Shown: piece by piece, positions 16,085 to 23,362 of the stretch
How positions within the stretch are numbered: position 1 is the stretch's first letter
Layout: each line of letters starts with the position of its first letter
Position numbers and translations under genes: made by a program
Assembly: GCF_000746825.1 (NCBI RefSeq)
Contig: NZ_JQIV01000006.1
Span: forward strand, 1,604,784-1,668,783
Length of the DNA: 64,000 bases
Reading direction: 5' to 3'
Source of the DNA: Carnobacterium inhibens subsp. inhibens DSM 13024
GTDB lineage: Bacteria > Bacillota > Bacilli > Lactobacillales > Carnobacteriaceae
The notes under the pieces: generated by a model
Seen by the model: only the letters and a program-made list of their open reading frames with translations
The model's database searches: none
What the model was told of the DNA's origin: nothing

Positions 16085-16507
16085 TTATTTTCTTTTAATA
16101 ATAAGAGCTCCTATTCCTACGATCCAGATATAAGAGAAGAAAAGAATCCATAAATAAAAAATTGAAATGGACTCATTACCTAAAAGTGTAAAAACTCCTA
16201 GAGCAATAAACAAAATACTTAAAAAACCATGTGACATGTATGCAAAAAACCGGAAAATATTTTTAACAATACGCTCGTCTGTCTCAGGAACAGTATCTTT
16301 CTTATGTTTTTGTTTAATTACTTGAATTAGTGTCAAAAAGAGAGCTGCTATTAGACCAGCAACAAGAACTTCATATGGGAACTCACCTTGAAAATAGTAA
16401 ACAAGAAATGAACCGAAAACTGCACCTACGAATGTACAACTAATAATAAAATATGGCACCCATTTTGTTAATTTTTGCACATTTACTTCTCTGTCGTTTA
16501 CGCTCAT
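16085..16507 (-). CDS. Four-helix membrane protein paired with XRE regulator
   Basis: A 140-aa protein with four predicted membrane helices (about residues 16-38, 46-63, 84-106, 112-136) and a charged loop KQKHKKDTVPETDERIV between helices 2 and 3. I do not recognise the exact family; DUF-type membrane proteins of this size often accompany small XRE regulators in Lactobacillales. Its ATG overlaps the end of the regulator gene (ATGA), so the two are translationally coupled and share the operator region at 16735-16810. Function unknown. Confidence 0.8.
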   Translation of the reverse strand: MSVNDREVNVQKLTKWVPYFIISCTFVGAVFGSFLVYYFQGEFPYEVLVAGLIAALFLTLIQVIKQKHKKDTVPETDERIVKNIFRFFAYMSHGFLSILFIALGVFTLLGNESISIFYLWILFFSYIWIVGIGALIIKRK

Positions 16508-16713
16508 TTATTATCCTCCTCTAAAATAAATATTTCATCGATTGGCATATCAAAATATGCTATTAATTTTAGTGCTAACTCTAAACTAGGATTATACTTA
16601 TTCTTTTCAATTGCATTTATAGTTTGACGTGTGACTTGTAGATCCTCAGCCATTTTCATTTGAGTTATTCCTTTCTTTTGACGGATATCTCGTATATGGT
16701 TAATCACATTCAT
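16504..16713 (-). CDS. Small XRE-family transcriptional regulator
   Basis: Cro/CI-type helix-turn-helix protein of 69 aa, almost nothing but the DNA-binding domain: IRQKKGITQMKMAEDLQVTRQTINAIEKNKYNPSLELALKLIAYFDMPIDEIF. AGGAGG lies before the ATG. The promoter upstream contains two identical 16-bp palindromes, one over the -35 box and one at the transcription start, the layout of a self-repressing regulator. It forms an operon with the membrane protein at 16085-16507. Confidence 0.9.
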   Translation of the reverse strand: MNVINHIRDIRQKKGITQMKMAEDLQVTRQTINAIEKNKYNPSLELALKLIAYFDMPIDEIFILEEDNK

Positions 16714-16734
16714 TAATTGAACCTCCTAATTTAA

Positions 16735-16810
16735 GTAAAGATATCTTTACATATATAATAACAAAACACCAAACGAGTGTAAAGATATCTTTACACTCGT
16801 TTGGTGTTTT
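16735..16810 (-). promoter_or_regulatory. XRE promoter with two identical palindromic operators
   Basis: GTAAAGATATCTTTAC occurs twice, at 16735-16750 and 16779-16794, centres 44 bp apart. On the minus strand TTTACA (16783-16778) is a -35 box inside the distal copy; after 17 nt comes TATTAT (16760-16755), and the proximal copy covers the start region. The distal copy is the core of a 48-bp perfect palindrome (16763-16810), whose + strand ends in six T and could also act as a terminator. Confidence 0.75.
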
Positions 16811-16822
16811 TTACTATTCTCG

Positions 16823-16850
16823 ATATATGAATCTATCTAATTTCACGTAT
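16823..16850. repeat. 28-bp dispersed repeat, copy b
   Basis: ATATATGA...TAATTTCACGTAT, about 22 of 28 bases like copy a. It sits between the two divergent regulator pairs, about 100 bases before each first gene. Confidence 0.45.
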
Positions 16851-16878
16851 AAAAGGATTGTTCAAATAAAGAACAGAA

Positions 16879-16931
16879 TTGACAAGTTTGTTTGTCTGCG
16901 CTATTCTTTATTAAGACAAACAAACTTGTCA
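16879..16931 (+). promoter_or_regulatory. Promoter within 18-bp perfect inverted repeat
   Basis: TTGACA (16879-16884), 17-nt spacer, TATTCT (16902-16907). Perfect arms of 18 bp flank the -10 region: 16880-16897 and 16914-16931, starting TGACAAGTTTG. The first arm covers the -35 box and the second the start of the transcript, so a repressor dimer or looped pair would silence it. The encoded XRE protein (17256-17492) is the natural candidate. Confidence 0.7.
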
Positions 16932-16950
16932 TTATGAAAGGAGGATAATT

Positions 16951-17259
16951 ATGAAAAAAGAAAAGATATTAAACAGTTACCGAAATGAAAAGAGCGATGA
17001 AGGTAACGACCATATAAATAATATGAGTGATGAGATAGGTTTCTTTGCTATGGCTATGTTAATCATGCTTATAACTATCTATAAAATATATATGGATTTG
17101 CCGTTTGGAGATACTGGTGCAATCCCATTATCTTTTTTATCTTTTCATAGCTTTAATCGTTATAAGCAAACGAAAGAAAAAGATACCTTGGTATATGGTA
17201 TTGTTGCTGGTTTTATTGGAATTGCGTTCTTAGTTTGGTATGTGATCGAAACAATATGA
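16951..17259 (+). CDS. Small membrane protein paired with XRE regulator (DUF6442-like)
   Basis: A 102-aa protein with a charged N-terminus (KKEKILNSYRNEKSDEGNDH) and three hydrophobic segments (about 31-49, 56-68, 82-100). The start pattern and length resemble the DUF6442 family, which often precedes an XRE regulator; I am not certain of the family. AAAGGAGG lies 7 nt before the ATG. Its stop overlaps the regulator start as ATGA. Gene order is the reverse of the divergent pair on its left, where the regulator comes first. Confidence 0.8.
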   Translation: MKKEKILNSYRNEKSDEGNDHINNMSDEIGFFAMAMLIMLITIYKIYMDLPFGDTGAIPLSFLSFHSFNRYKQTKEKDTLVYGIVAGFIGIAFLVWYVIETI

Positions 17260-17492
17260 GTAAACAAGATAACAATTATTCAGAAGAGACAGATTTAGTA
17301 CTGAAAAATCATTTAAAGGACACCCGTAGAGAATTAGGGATTTCTCAACAACAACTCGCAGATATGATCGGTGTTTCTAGAAATACGATTGGTTCAATAG
17401 AGAGATGTGTGTTTGTTCCTACAGCAAAATTAGCATTGATATTATGTATCGCTTTAGATAAAAAATTTGAAGAGTTGTTCTACTTTGATTAA
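17256..17492 (+). CDS. XRE-family transcriptional regulator
   Basis: A 78-aa Cro/CI-type helix-turn-helix regulator: DTRRELGISQQQLADMIGVSRNTIGSIERCVFVPTAKLALILCIALDKKFEELFYF. ATG 17256 overlaps the preceding stop by 4 nt; an in-frame upstream GTG at 17238 only extends into that gene. It probably binds the long inverted repeat at 16880-16931 and represses its own operon. The membrane partner may sense a signal or modulate it, as proposed for similar pairs. Confidence 0.88.
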   Translation: MSKQDNNYSEETDLVLKNHLKDTRRELGISQQQLADMIGVSRNTIGSIERCVFVPTAKLALILCIALDKKFEELFYFD

Positions 17493-17533
17493 ATATAAAA
17501 AAATTAAAGAACCGTGTTAATACAAATTTCTAG

Positions 17534-17561
17534 ATACACGATTCTATAGAAAATAGTGTAT
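17534..17561. repeat. 28-bp dispersed repeat, copy e, split by IS insertion
   Basis: ATACACGA...AAATAGTGTAT, about 23 of 28 bases like the copy at 19862. The IS1380-family element begins at the next base, and its 5-bp target duplication TGTAT is the end of this repeat. Confidence 0.45.
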
Positions 17562-19235
17562 CCTGAATAATTCATAGTTTTTCAAAAACGCTTCAAAAAT
17601 CTTGTTATAATAGTCTATTTTATTTCGTTCATTCGCACCCTTTGGGTGTACAAAAAGAACCCCAATCTGATATGGTTAAAGCGACTAAACCTAACCAAAG
17701 AAAGGGGTTCTTTCAATGGCAACTTTACACGAAAATCGTCTATTTTTCAATTCAAATGTTACAGTATCTCATTCTGGTGGAAATCTGTCCTCAGATTCCG
17801 GCTTAATATTAGCAAAAGAATTCATGGACAAATTTGAGTTTAGCCAAATCTTACGTAAAAACATCCAGATTCAAGATGACCGACTGTATCATGTTCATGA
17901 AAATGAATCTATTCTGGAACAAATTATCTTGCAGTTGATTGCGGGCTATCCTACAGATTCTTCAGCCAATATATTAGCAACTGATCCTATATTTCAAGCT
18001 GTTTTAAACAAAAAGCGGTTGGCTTCACAGGCTTCTATTTCTCGCTTCTGGGATCGGATGTCCACAGAAAATATCGTTCAGCTTCAAAAGGTTAACCAGA
18101 TTTTGATTGATAAAGCATGTACGATTCGAAATTCGAATGAAATGATTTTCGATTTAGATTCTACCCACAGTGATACCTTTGGAAATCAAGAAATGACCGA
18201 TTATAATGCGCATTACCAGACAACCGGTTATCATCCGCTAGTTGCCTTTGATGGTCTTACTGGTGACTTTCTTAAAGCAGAACTTCGTTCTGGAAATGTC
18301 TACACTTCAAAAGGCGTCGCAGCATTTACTCGTCCTTTATTTGAGCATTATCACTCTGTGACACCAGTAAGCACTATTATGGTACGTGCAGATAGTGGTT
18401 TCGCAATGCCCGATTTGTATGAACTTTGTGAAGAGTACGATAGTTTGTATACTATCCGTTTAAAATCCAATCGTAATCTGTACAGAATCGCTGAGCAATT
18501 CGTTACCATTAAGGAGCATCACGATTGGGGTAAGAAAGAAGTTCATTACTATAACGCCACTTATCAAGCAAAGTCGTGGGTCAAATCCAGAAGGATTTGC
18601 ATAAAATCAACCAGAGAAGCTAGTGAATTGCTTTTTAGACATGAATTCATCATTACCAATTTCTCAAAAGACATCTCTCCAGAAATGGTTTTCCAAACGT
18701 ATTCAAAAAGAGGAACGATGGAAAATTACATTAAGGAAGCAAAAAACGGCTTTTACTTTGACAAAACAGATAGCCCACGTTTTATAGAAAATCATGCTCG
18801 TATGATCGTAAGCCTATTGGCTTACAATATCGTAAATTTCATGCGGACATTGTGTTTTACCAATGAAACGAAAGGGTATCAGGTTTCTACTATTCGCTTA
18901 TTTCTCTTTAAAATTGCTGGAAAGATGGTTCATTCCGGAAGAAGACACTACTTGAAATTAAGTAGTTACCATGTTTACCAAAAGCTATTTTATCGGATTC
19001 TACAAAACATTCAAGTACTGCAGTGTTAGTTGCGTTTATTGCGCCATTTAAAAAATTCGTTAACCATCCGATAGGATGAGTGCGCCCAAAATGAGGTCTT
19101 CCTTGAATTTAATCAGTTAGCAAAAATAAATTAAACCCTTTAGAAGAATATTTTTGAGAGAAAGAGTCATTGAGCATAAAACGAAGCAGAGAATGATAAA
19201 ATTTAGGACTTTATAAAAAGTATGAATAATTCAGG
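17562..19235 (+). mobile_element. Intact IS1380-family insertion sequence, copy 1
   Basis: 1674 bp with terminal inverted repeats CCTGAATAATTCATA (17562-17576) and TATGAATAATTCAGG (19221-19235), one mismatch. It is flanked by the direct repeat TGTAT (17557-17561 and 19236-19240), so the insertion is intact. Upstream of the transposase, AAAGAACCCC (17654-17663) pairs with GGGGTTCTTT (17704-17713) and would hide the ribosome-binding site in long read-through RNA. Confidence 0.9.
17716..19029 (+). CDS. IS1380-family transposase
   Basis: DDE transposase, 437 aa, full length for the family. Catalytic candidates lie in IFDLDSTHSDTFG (first Asp), MVRADSGFAMPDLYELC (second Asp) and YSKRGTMENYIKEAK (Glu), with the conserved YHPLVAFDGLTGDFLKAELR segment between. 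AAAGGGG lies 8 nt before the ATG but can be sequestered in the upstream hairpin. It is clearly divergent from the two other copies in this window. Confidence 0.95.
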   Translation: MATLHENRLFFNSNVTVSHSGGNLSSDSGLILAKEFMDKFEFSQILRKNIQIQDDRLYHVHENESILEQIILQLIAGYPTDSSANILATDPIFQAVLNKKRLASQASISRFWDRMSTENIVQLQKVNQILIDKACTIRNSNEMIFDLDSTHSDTFGNQEMTDYNAHYQTTGYHPLVAFDGLTGDFLKAELRSGNVYTSKGVAAFTRPLFEHYHSVTPVSTIMVRADSGFAMPDLYELCEEYDSLYTIRLKSNRNLYRIAEQFVTIKEHHDWGKKEVHYYNATYQAKSWVKSRRICIKSTREASELLFRHEFIITNFSKDISPEMVFQTYSKRGTMENYIKEAKNGFYFDKTDSPRFIENHARMIVSLLAYNIVNFMRTLCFTNETKGYQVSTIRLFLFKIAGKMVHSGRRHYLKLSSYHVYQKLFYRILQNIQVLQC

Positions 19236-19249
19236 TGTATTATTAAAGA

Positions 19250-19759
19250 TTATTTTTTATTATCTTTTACAAATTGTTTAAATTGTCTAATATCTTCAGT
19301 GTTTTTAAAGAAAGTTTTAGGTATTACCATTGCTCTAGTTTTAGAAAGATACAATAAAAAGAGATCCTTCTGTTCTTTAATCGTTATGAAATCGTTCCAG
19401 TAGTAAGTTGCCGTTACTTTTTGAGTTACTTGGCGAATACTATTACTAGTTAAGATATAAGTAATTTCTTGTCTTATTAATGGATCATTTTTATACTCTC
19501 TAAAAAATTTAAAGAACATGCCTAACAGTATCAAAAGAACATAAATTAATGAGCTCAATAGGACTAGTATATAATCAAAAATTGATAAATAATGGACATT
19601 TATAATATCTAAGCCATTATAAAGAACTATAAACATTGGTAAACTAACTATACTTACAATGGAAAAAGTTTTTCTCTGACGATATAGAATAAATTTCATA
19701 TACTGAGCAAAAGATAAACTACCTTTTGCTGTAATCTCCTTGGCTTCTTCTTGATTCAT
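19250..19759 (-). CDS. YcxB-like membrane protein
   Basis: A 169-aa protein with two membrane helices (about residues 34-54 and 64-86) followed by a soluble C-terminal domain like YcxB: TYILTSNSIRQVTQKVTATYYWNDFITIKEQKDLFLLYLSKTRAMVIPKTFF. Function unknown; the family is broadly found in Firmicutes. ATG 19759 is chosen over GTG 19768 and ATG 19762 because it keeps 8 nt from AAGAGG, and the homologous fragment at 6062-6161 starts at the same point. The IS1380-family element lies 14 bp downstream. Confidence 0.78.
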   Translation of the reverse strand: MNQEEAKEITAKGSLSFAQYMKFILYRQRKTFSIVSIVSLPMFIVLYNGLDIINVHYLSIFDYILVLLSSLIYVLLILLGMFFKFFREYKNDPLIRQEITYILTSNSIRQVTQKVTATYYWNDFITIKEQKDLFLLYLSKTRAMVIPKTFFKNTEDIRQFKQFVKDNKK

Positions 19760-19861
19760 CATATACACCTCTTAAATGTTATTTTGGGAATTAAGTAGTT
19801 CCCAAAAACATGTTTTTTCATTTTACGTAGATTAATTTACTTTAACAAAAAATAGCTATCA

Positions 19862-19889
19862 ATACATGAATTTATATCAAATAGTGTAT
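19862..19889. repeat. 28-bp dispersed repeat, copy f
   Basis: ATACATGA...AAATAGTGTAT, close to the copy at 17534 and about 19 of 28 like copy a. It lies about 105 bases before the YcxB-like gene. Confidence 0.4.
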
Positions 19890-19945
19890 TTGTTATTGAA
19901 TTACTTAGTCTGTCCTTGAAGAAAAAAAATCATTATGAGAGTATT

Positions 19946-20065
19946 TTAAAAATAGCTCCATATTAGTCTAAATATGGCAATAATAATTAGTGGCCAGATA
20001 GTCCATTTTCTATTTGTATAATTAGTTTTGATTCTTATCTTTAGTTTATTTAATTTATTACTCAT
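19946..20065 (-). CDS. 39-aa putative membrane peptide
   Basis: A short frame with AAGGAG 8 nt before its ATG. The N-terminal half is basic (MSNKLNKLKIRIKTNYTNRK) and the C-terminal half is one hydrophobic helix (WTIWPLIIIAIFRLIWSYF). This resembles small membrane or toxin-like peptides, but no family is recognised. The rest of 19770-20296 has no other gene that I can support. Confidence 0.5.
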   Translation of the reverse strand: MSNKLNKLKIRIKTNYTNRKWTIWPLIIIAIFRLIWSYF

Positions 20066-20253
20066 TAAGTAGACTCCTTAACAAACTCTATAATAAATAC
20101 TCTACTCTATCTAAATTAATGTATTTCAGGCTACAAGGATACTTGCAGCCTATTTTAATGTATTTATATGTGGATTTTATTAATTCCAATCTTATTTTTC
20201 ATTTTTTGTTTGTTTTTTGTTATAACGATAATAATCATAAGCTACTTTTTAGT

Positions 20254-20281
20254 CTACCTTACTTTATGTAATTTCATGTAT
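20254..20281. repeat. 28-bp dispersed repeat, copy c
   Basis: About 25 of 28 bases match copy a, including TATGTAATTTCATGTAT. It lies 15 bases past the stop codon of the gene at 20297-20758. Confidence 0.5.
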
Positions 20282-20296
20282 TGTACTAGTAAATAA

Positions 20297-20758
20297 TTAA
20301 TCAATCTGTTTAATAGAAAATTTTTTACATTCAATTATAATAGTTGTTTGCGAAAACAAAAAAATTTCATGTCTTAAATCACCATTTTCTATTAACAATA
20401 ATTCATCATGAGACCACTGATCAAGACCATGTCCATATAAAATTAGTCCTGTTTCAACCATTTTATTTCTAGTAATATCGAAATCAACAGAATGCACACT
20501 TACATCTTCCCAGAACAATTCATATTTTTCATCATTCCAATAAGTTAACTGAGCACTTACAAAAACTGGACTTATTTTGGAATCATAAGGTTCTTCATTG
20601 TTGTAATGATTCAAGACTGTCAATTTATTGAGAAGGCTATCATGAAAAGAATTATCCAACATAAAGCTATACGTTTCGTGATTCAATCTAACTTCTAACG
20701 TTTCTATATTTTTCCTGTATCCTTCAAAATCATTTTTGTTTTCAGTAAAATATCTCAT
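20297..20758 (-). CDS. Hypothetical protein, unrecognised
   Basis: A 153-aa acidic, soluble protein without signal peptide or membrane helix. It contains FHDSLLNKLTVLNHYN near residue 38 and YWNDEKYELFWEDVSVHSVDF near residue 73, a pattern seen in small immunity-like proteins near toxin genes, but I cannot name the family. GGAG lies upstream (AAAAGGAGATTTTTT before the ATG). The nearest recognised gene is the bacteriocin immunity gene upstream on the same strand. Confidence 0.65.
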   Translation of the reverse strand: MRYFTENKNDFEGYRKNIETLEVRLNHETYSFMLDNSFHDSLLNKLTVLNHYNNEEPYDSKISPVFVSAQLTYWNDEKYELFWEDVSVHSVDFDITRNKMVETGLILYGHGLDQWSHDELLLIENGDLRHEIFLFSQTTIIIECKKFSIKQID

Positions 20759-20884
20759 AAAAAATCTCCTTTTTATTATCTCAATGCATTAGACTTATTA
20801 TCTCATTTAAAAATTAGAAAGTAACGAACTCATTGGTTTACATATAGCAACTAATCATTTACATTCAACCTCTTTTAATTATCA

Positions 20885-20912
20885 ATACATCATTCTATCT
20901 AATTTCATGTAG
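20885..20912. repeat. 28-bp dispersed repeat, copy d
   Basis: ATACATCA...TAATTTCATGTAG, about 24 of 28 like copy a. It is about 130 bases before the hypothetical gene 20297-20758. Confidence 0.5.
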
Positions 20913-20996
20913 TTAATATTTATAAAAAGCATTAGTTAAATTAAAGGAACGACTGGCTATATAATTTAATTGATATTTCTATATTGACTAAATAAA

Positions 20997-21026
20997 ATAA
21001 GGTCACTATAACTACTGTGACCTTAT
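20997..21026 (-). terminator. Terminator of immunity gene
   Basis: Perfect 10-bp stem ATAAGGTCAC/GTGACCTTAT (20997-21006, 21017-21026), followed by T/A-rich sequence on the minus strand, 50 bases past the stop codon of the immunity gene. Confidence 0.75.
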
Positions 21027-21074
21027 ACATTAATTTAATTAGGGATAATTGAAGTTATCTATTTTTGTACATTG

Positions 21075-21371
21075 TTAATAGCCATATCTAATATTGGATA
21101 TGGAAGTCAATTCTTTTAGTTTTTTAGATTGATAGTCTGATAAAGTAACTCCATCATTTCTGATTGCTTTAGAAATATCTAAGTTCATACGACTTAAAAT
21201 CATAGGAATAGAAGCGCCCTTTTGTTCTAACTCTTCAAAATAATTCTCTAATACATTTTGTAGCGACTCGTTAGCTAAGTTTGTTTTTAAATCATCTAAT
21301 AAATCAGTAATAATATTTGCTGCTTGTTTTGCTCGTTCATTTCCTCCGGAATACCATTTTGATTTGCCCAT
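21075..21371 (-). CDS. Class IIa bacteriocin immunity protein
   Basis: A 98-aa cytoplasmic immunity protein of the enterocin A/carnobacteriocin immunity family, a four-helix bundle that protects the mannose PTS from pediocin-like bacteriocins. It begins KSKWYSGGNERAKQAANIITDLLDDL, contains ASIPMILSRMNLDISKAI and ends SKKLKELTSISNIRYGY, all typical. AAGGAG lies before the ATG. No bacteriocin gene with a YGNGV motif or double-glycine leader is found nearby, so it is an orphan immunity gene, as is common in Carnobacterium and Enterococcus. Confidence 0.9.
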   Translation of the reverse strand: MGKSKWYSGGNERAKQAANIITDLLDDLKTNLANESLQNVLENYFEELEQKGASIPMILSRMNLDISKAIRNDGVTLSDYQSKKLKELTSISNIRYGY

Positions 21372-21610
21372 AAAATATCACTCCTTAATTATAGTCACAC
21401 GTGAGTTTAGTTGCTGTGGTACTTTCTTTATAGTCTATTAAAGTTAAACTATTTTTGCTAATATAGCGCAATTGTCAACACCTTAAGTGGTAATCATACT
21501 CTAATATAGTTCTGCATTGATTGTCCCTTCAATAAACTCATTTATTGATAATGAACGATTTAGAACTACTCCTTTTTTCAGTCTAGCTATTTATACATAA
21601 CTTAATTAGA

Positions 21611-22196
21611 TTAAAAGTCATCTAATGACTCGTCAAAACGACTATTTTCAGTCAGATTGTTATAAAAAGCTGCGTATGTAACATTTACATATGGATTTAA
21701 CCATAGGAATCCGATTCCTAGAGATAAAACACTTAAAATCCCCCAGCCAATAAAACTTAATTGTAATACAAAGTAATCCCACTTATGCCCATTCATCATT
21801 TTTCTACTTTCTGTTATGCAATCGAGAGAAGATACTTTTCCATTTTCAGTTAATGTTTTATGATCTTTATAAATAAAATAGGCTTGAGAATAAAATATTG
21901 TTTTTATAATTCCTGGTACGATAAGAAGAAGTGTCCATAATGAGACAAAAAAACCGGTAATAATATAGATAAAAAATGTACCTAAAAAGTATTTTTTTGT
22001 GAATATTTGAAAAGCTTGTTTAAATGGTTCAATACGCATAGTTGGATTTCTTAACCAATCCAAAAAAAGTATATGAAATACCTAAAGTAATAAACGTAGA
22101 AAGAGCACCAATGATGGTAGACCAAAAGTCTTCAGTAGATGATGACTCATAACTGTTAAGTTTTGACTGCGTTTTATTAAAACAATTGTGAGCTGA
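21611..22196 (-). pseudogene. Broken DUF975 membrane protein
   Basis: The main frame (21611-22063) gives 150 aa of a DUF975 protein: LDWLRNPTMRIEPFKQAF, membrane helices, then ESRKMMNGHKWDYFVLQLSFIGW. Its natural upstream part continues in another frame to 22196 (FWSTIIGALSTFITLGISYTF). The two frames are joined by a run of seven A (22062-22068; T on the coding strand); six would restore reading. The true N-terminus is not found, and an in-frame stop lies at 22197-22199. It is 5'-truncated and frameshifted. Confidence 0.75.
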
Positions 22197-22405
22197 CTAT
22201 TAAAGATACACCTTTCGGATCAAAGTTTTATATAAGAAGAGATTCCGTGATTTTTTCCGTTCTTGTTGAAATTTCCAAAATGCTATCTGAAATTATAAGA
22301 TTATCTGACTCTATGAAAAATTTGAATGGTAGGCAGACGGGAAGACAGGTTATATTATATGGTCTATTTCCAGGGATATCATAATGCGTTTAAAAACCAA
22401 AAAAT

Positions 22406-22436
22406 AAGAGACAAAGTGGACGTAACTTTGTCTCTT
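22406..22436 (-). terminator. Terminator of DUF697 gene
   Basis: A 12-bp perfect stem (22406-22417, 22425-22436, arm AAGAGACAAAGT), followed on the minus strand by TATTTTTTGGTTTTT. It lies 24 bases past the stop codon. Confidence 0.88.
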
Positions 22437-22459
22437 GGAGAAATTATCTACTATGAAAT

Positions 22460-23188
22460 CTATTTTTTATTCACTGATTTATTAGAATTTTGAAGTGATT
22501 TAAACAGTCCTTGAAACTGTCCTTTAAATGACATAGCTTGTTCGAAAATATCTTCCCCTTCATTTAACATTTTTACGGTTACCCAACCTAAAGATTCTGT
22601 GATTGCACTAGCAACAGTCGCATTAATTGTAGCACCCGCAACAGTCCCAACAGCCGGAATAAATTTCAGTATATTGCCAACTGCACTTCTACCTAAGCCA
22701 ACAATTACTAATTCCTTAGATAGGCTCTTACCTAAACTTTCAGACCATGATTGCCCAAATATCTTATGCAACCGAGCCATCATTGTTAATTGAACTGGCA
22801 CCAGCAAGAAAGCATCTGAAAAAGGAATAGGTGAACAGCCGATAATGGCTGCTGTTAAAGACGCAGCATGAATGGTCGTATGACATTTTTTACGCGTTTC
22901 TTCATCTACGCCTTCCAAAAATTCCTCAAAAATACTATCAAATTGATTTTTACTTTTAGCTAGAGTTTTTTCCGCTTGCTCTCTTGATTTATCATAAGCA
23001 TTAAGTACGATGGTTGAAGTTTTTTTAGGTAATCCTTTTAATACCTCTGAGAAGAATGATTCAAATTCATTTTCGCTTTGCTTCAAATCAATATCTGAAA
23101 TTTCTCTTTCAACCTGATCTTCTATTTCTTCTTTTTTCGGACGTACCGTTTTACCAGTGATCTTTCTTTTTTTGAACAACTTTTTCAT
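22460..23188 (-). CDS. DUF697 (YcjF-like) domain protein
   Basis: A 242-aa protein. The N-terminal 90 residues are basic, then acidic and helical (KKLFKKRK..., EEIEDQVEREI). From about residue 105 there is a DUF697 domain: IHAASLTAAIIGCSPIPFSDAFLLVPVQLTMMARLHKIFG, then GTVAGATINATVASAITESLGW. DUF697 proteins are membrane-associated and often linked to GTPases; function here unknown. ATG 23188 is chosen because AAAGGAGGG lies 6 nt upstream; an upstream in-frame start at 23260 has no such site. Confidence 0.82.
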   Translation of the reverse strand: MKKLFKKRKITGKTVRPKKEEIEDQVEREISDIDLKQSENEFESFFSEVLKGLPKKTSTIVLNAYDKSREQAEKTLAKSKNQFDSIFEEFLEGVDEETRKKCHTTIHAASLTAAIIGCSPIPFSDAFLLVPVQLTMMARLHKIFGQSWSESLGKSLSKELVIVGLGRSAVGNILKFIPAVGTVAGATINATVASAITESLGWVTVKMLNEGEDIFEQAMSFKGQFQGLFKSLQNSNKSVNKK

Positions 23189-23362
23189 GACAATCCCTCC
23201 TTTATAGTTAATCATTATAGAGCATGTAAATTTTGCGAATAGACTGTACTTATTCTTCATTTAACTATGTTGTACTTGAAGTTATGAACGACTCCAAAAG
23301 ATATATCTTTAGCCCTCTGGGTTGTGCCCTAGCCATTACTGATAATCTACCAAAAACACAGT

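Noticed and set aside
21372-21610. Class IIa bacteriocin precursor beside the immunity gene
   Set aside because: No frame with a double-glycine leader or YGNGV motif on either strand.
22281-22383. 34-codon plus-strand frame starting MLSEIIRLSDSMKNLNGRQTG
   Set aside because: No ribosome-binding site, opposite to its neighbours and next to a decayed gene; likely chance.
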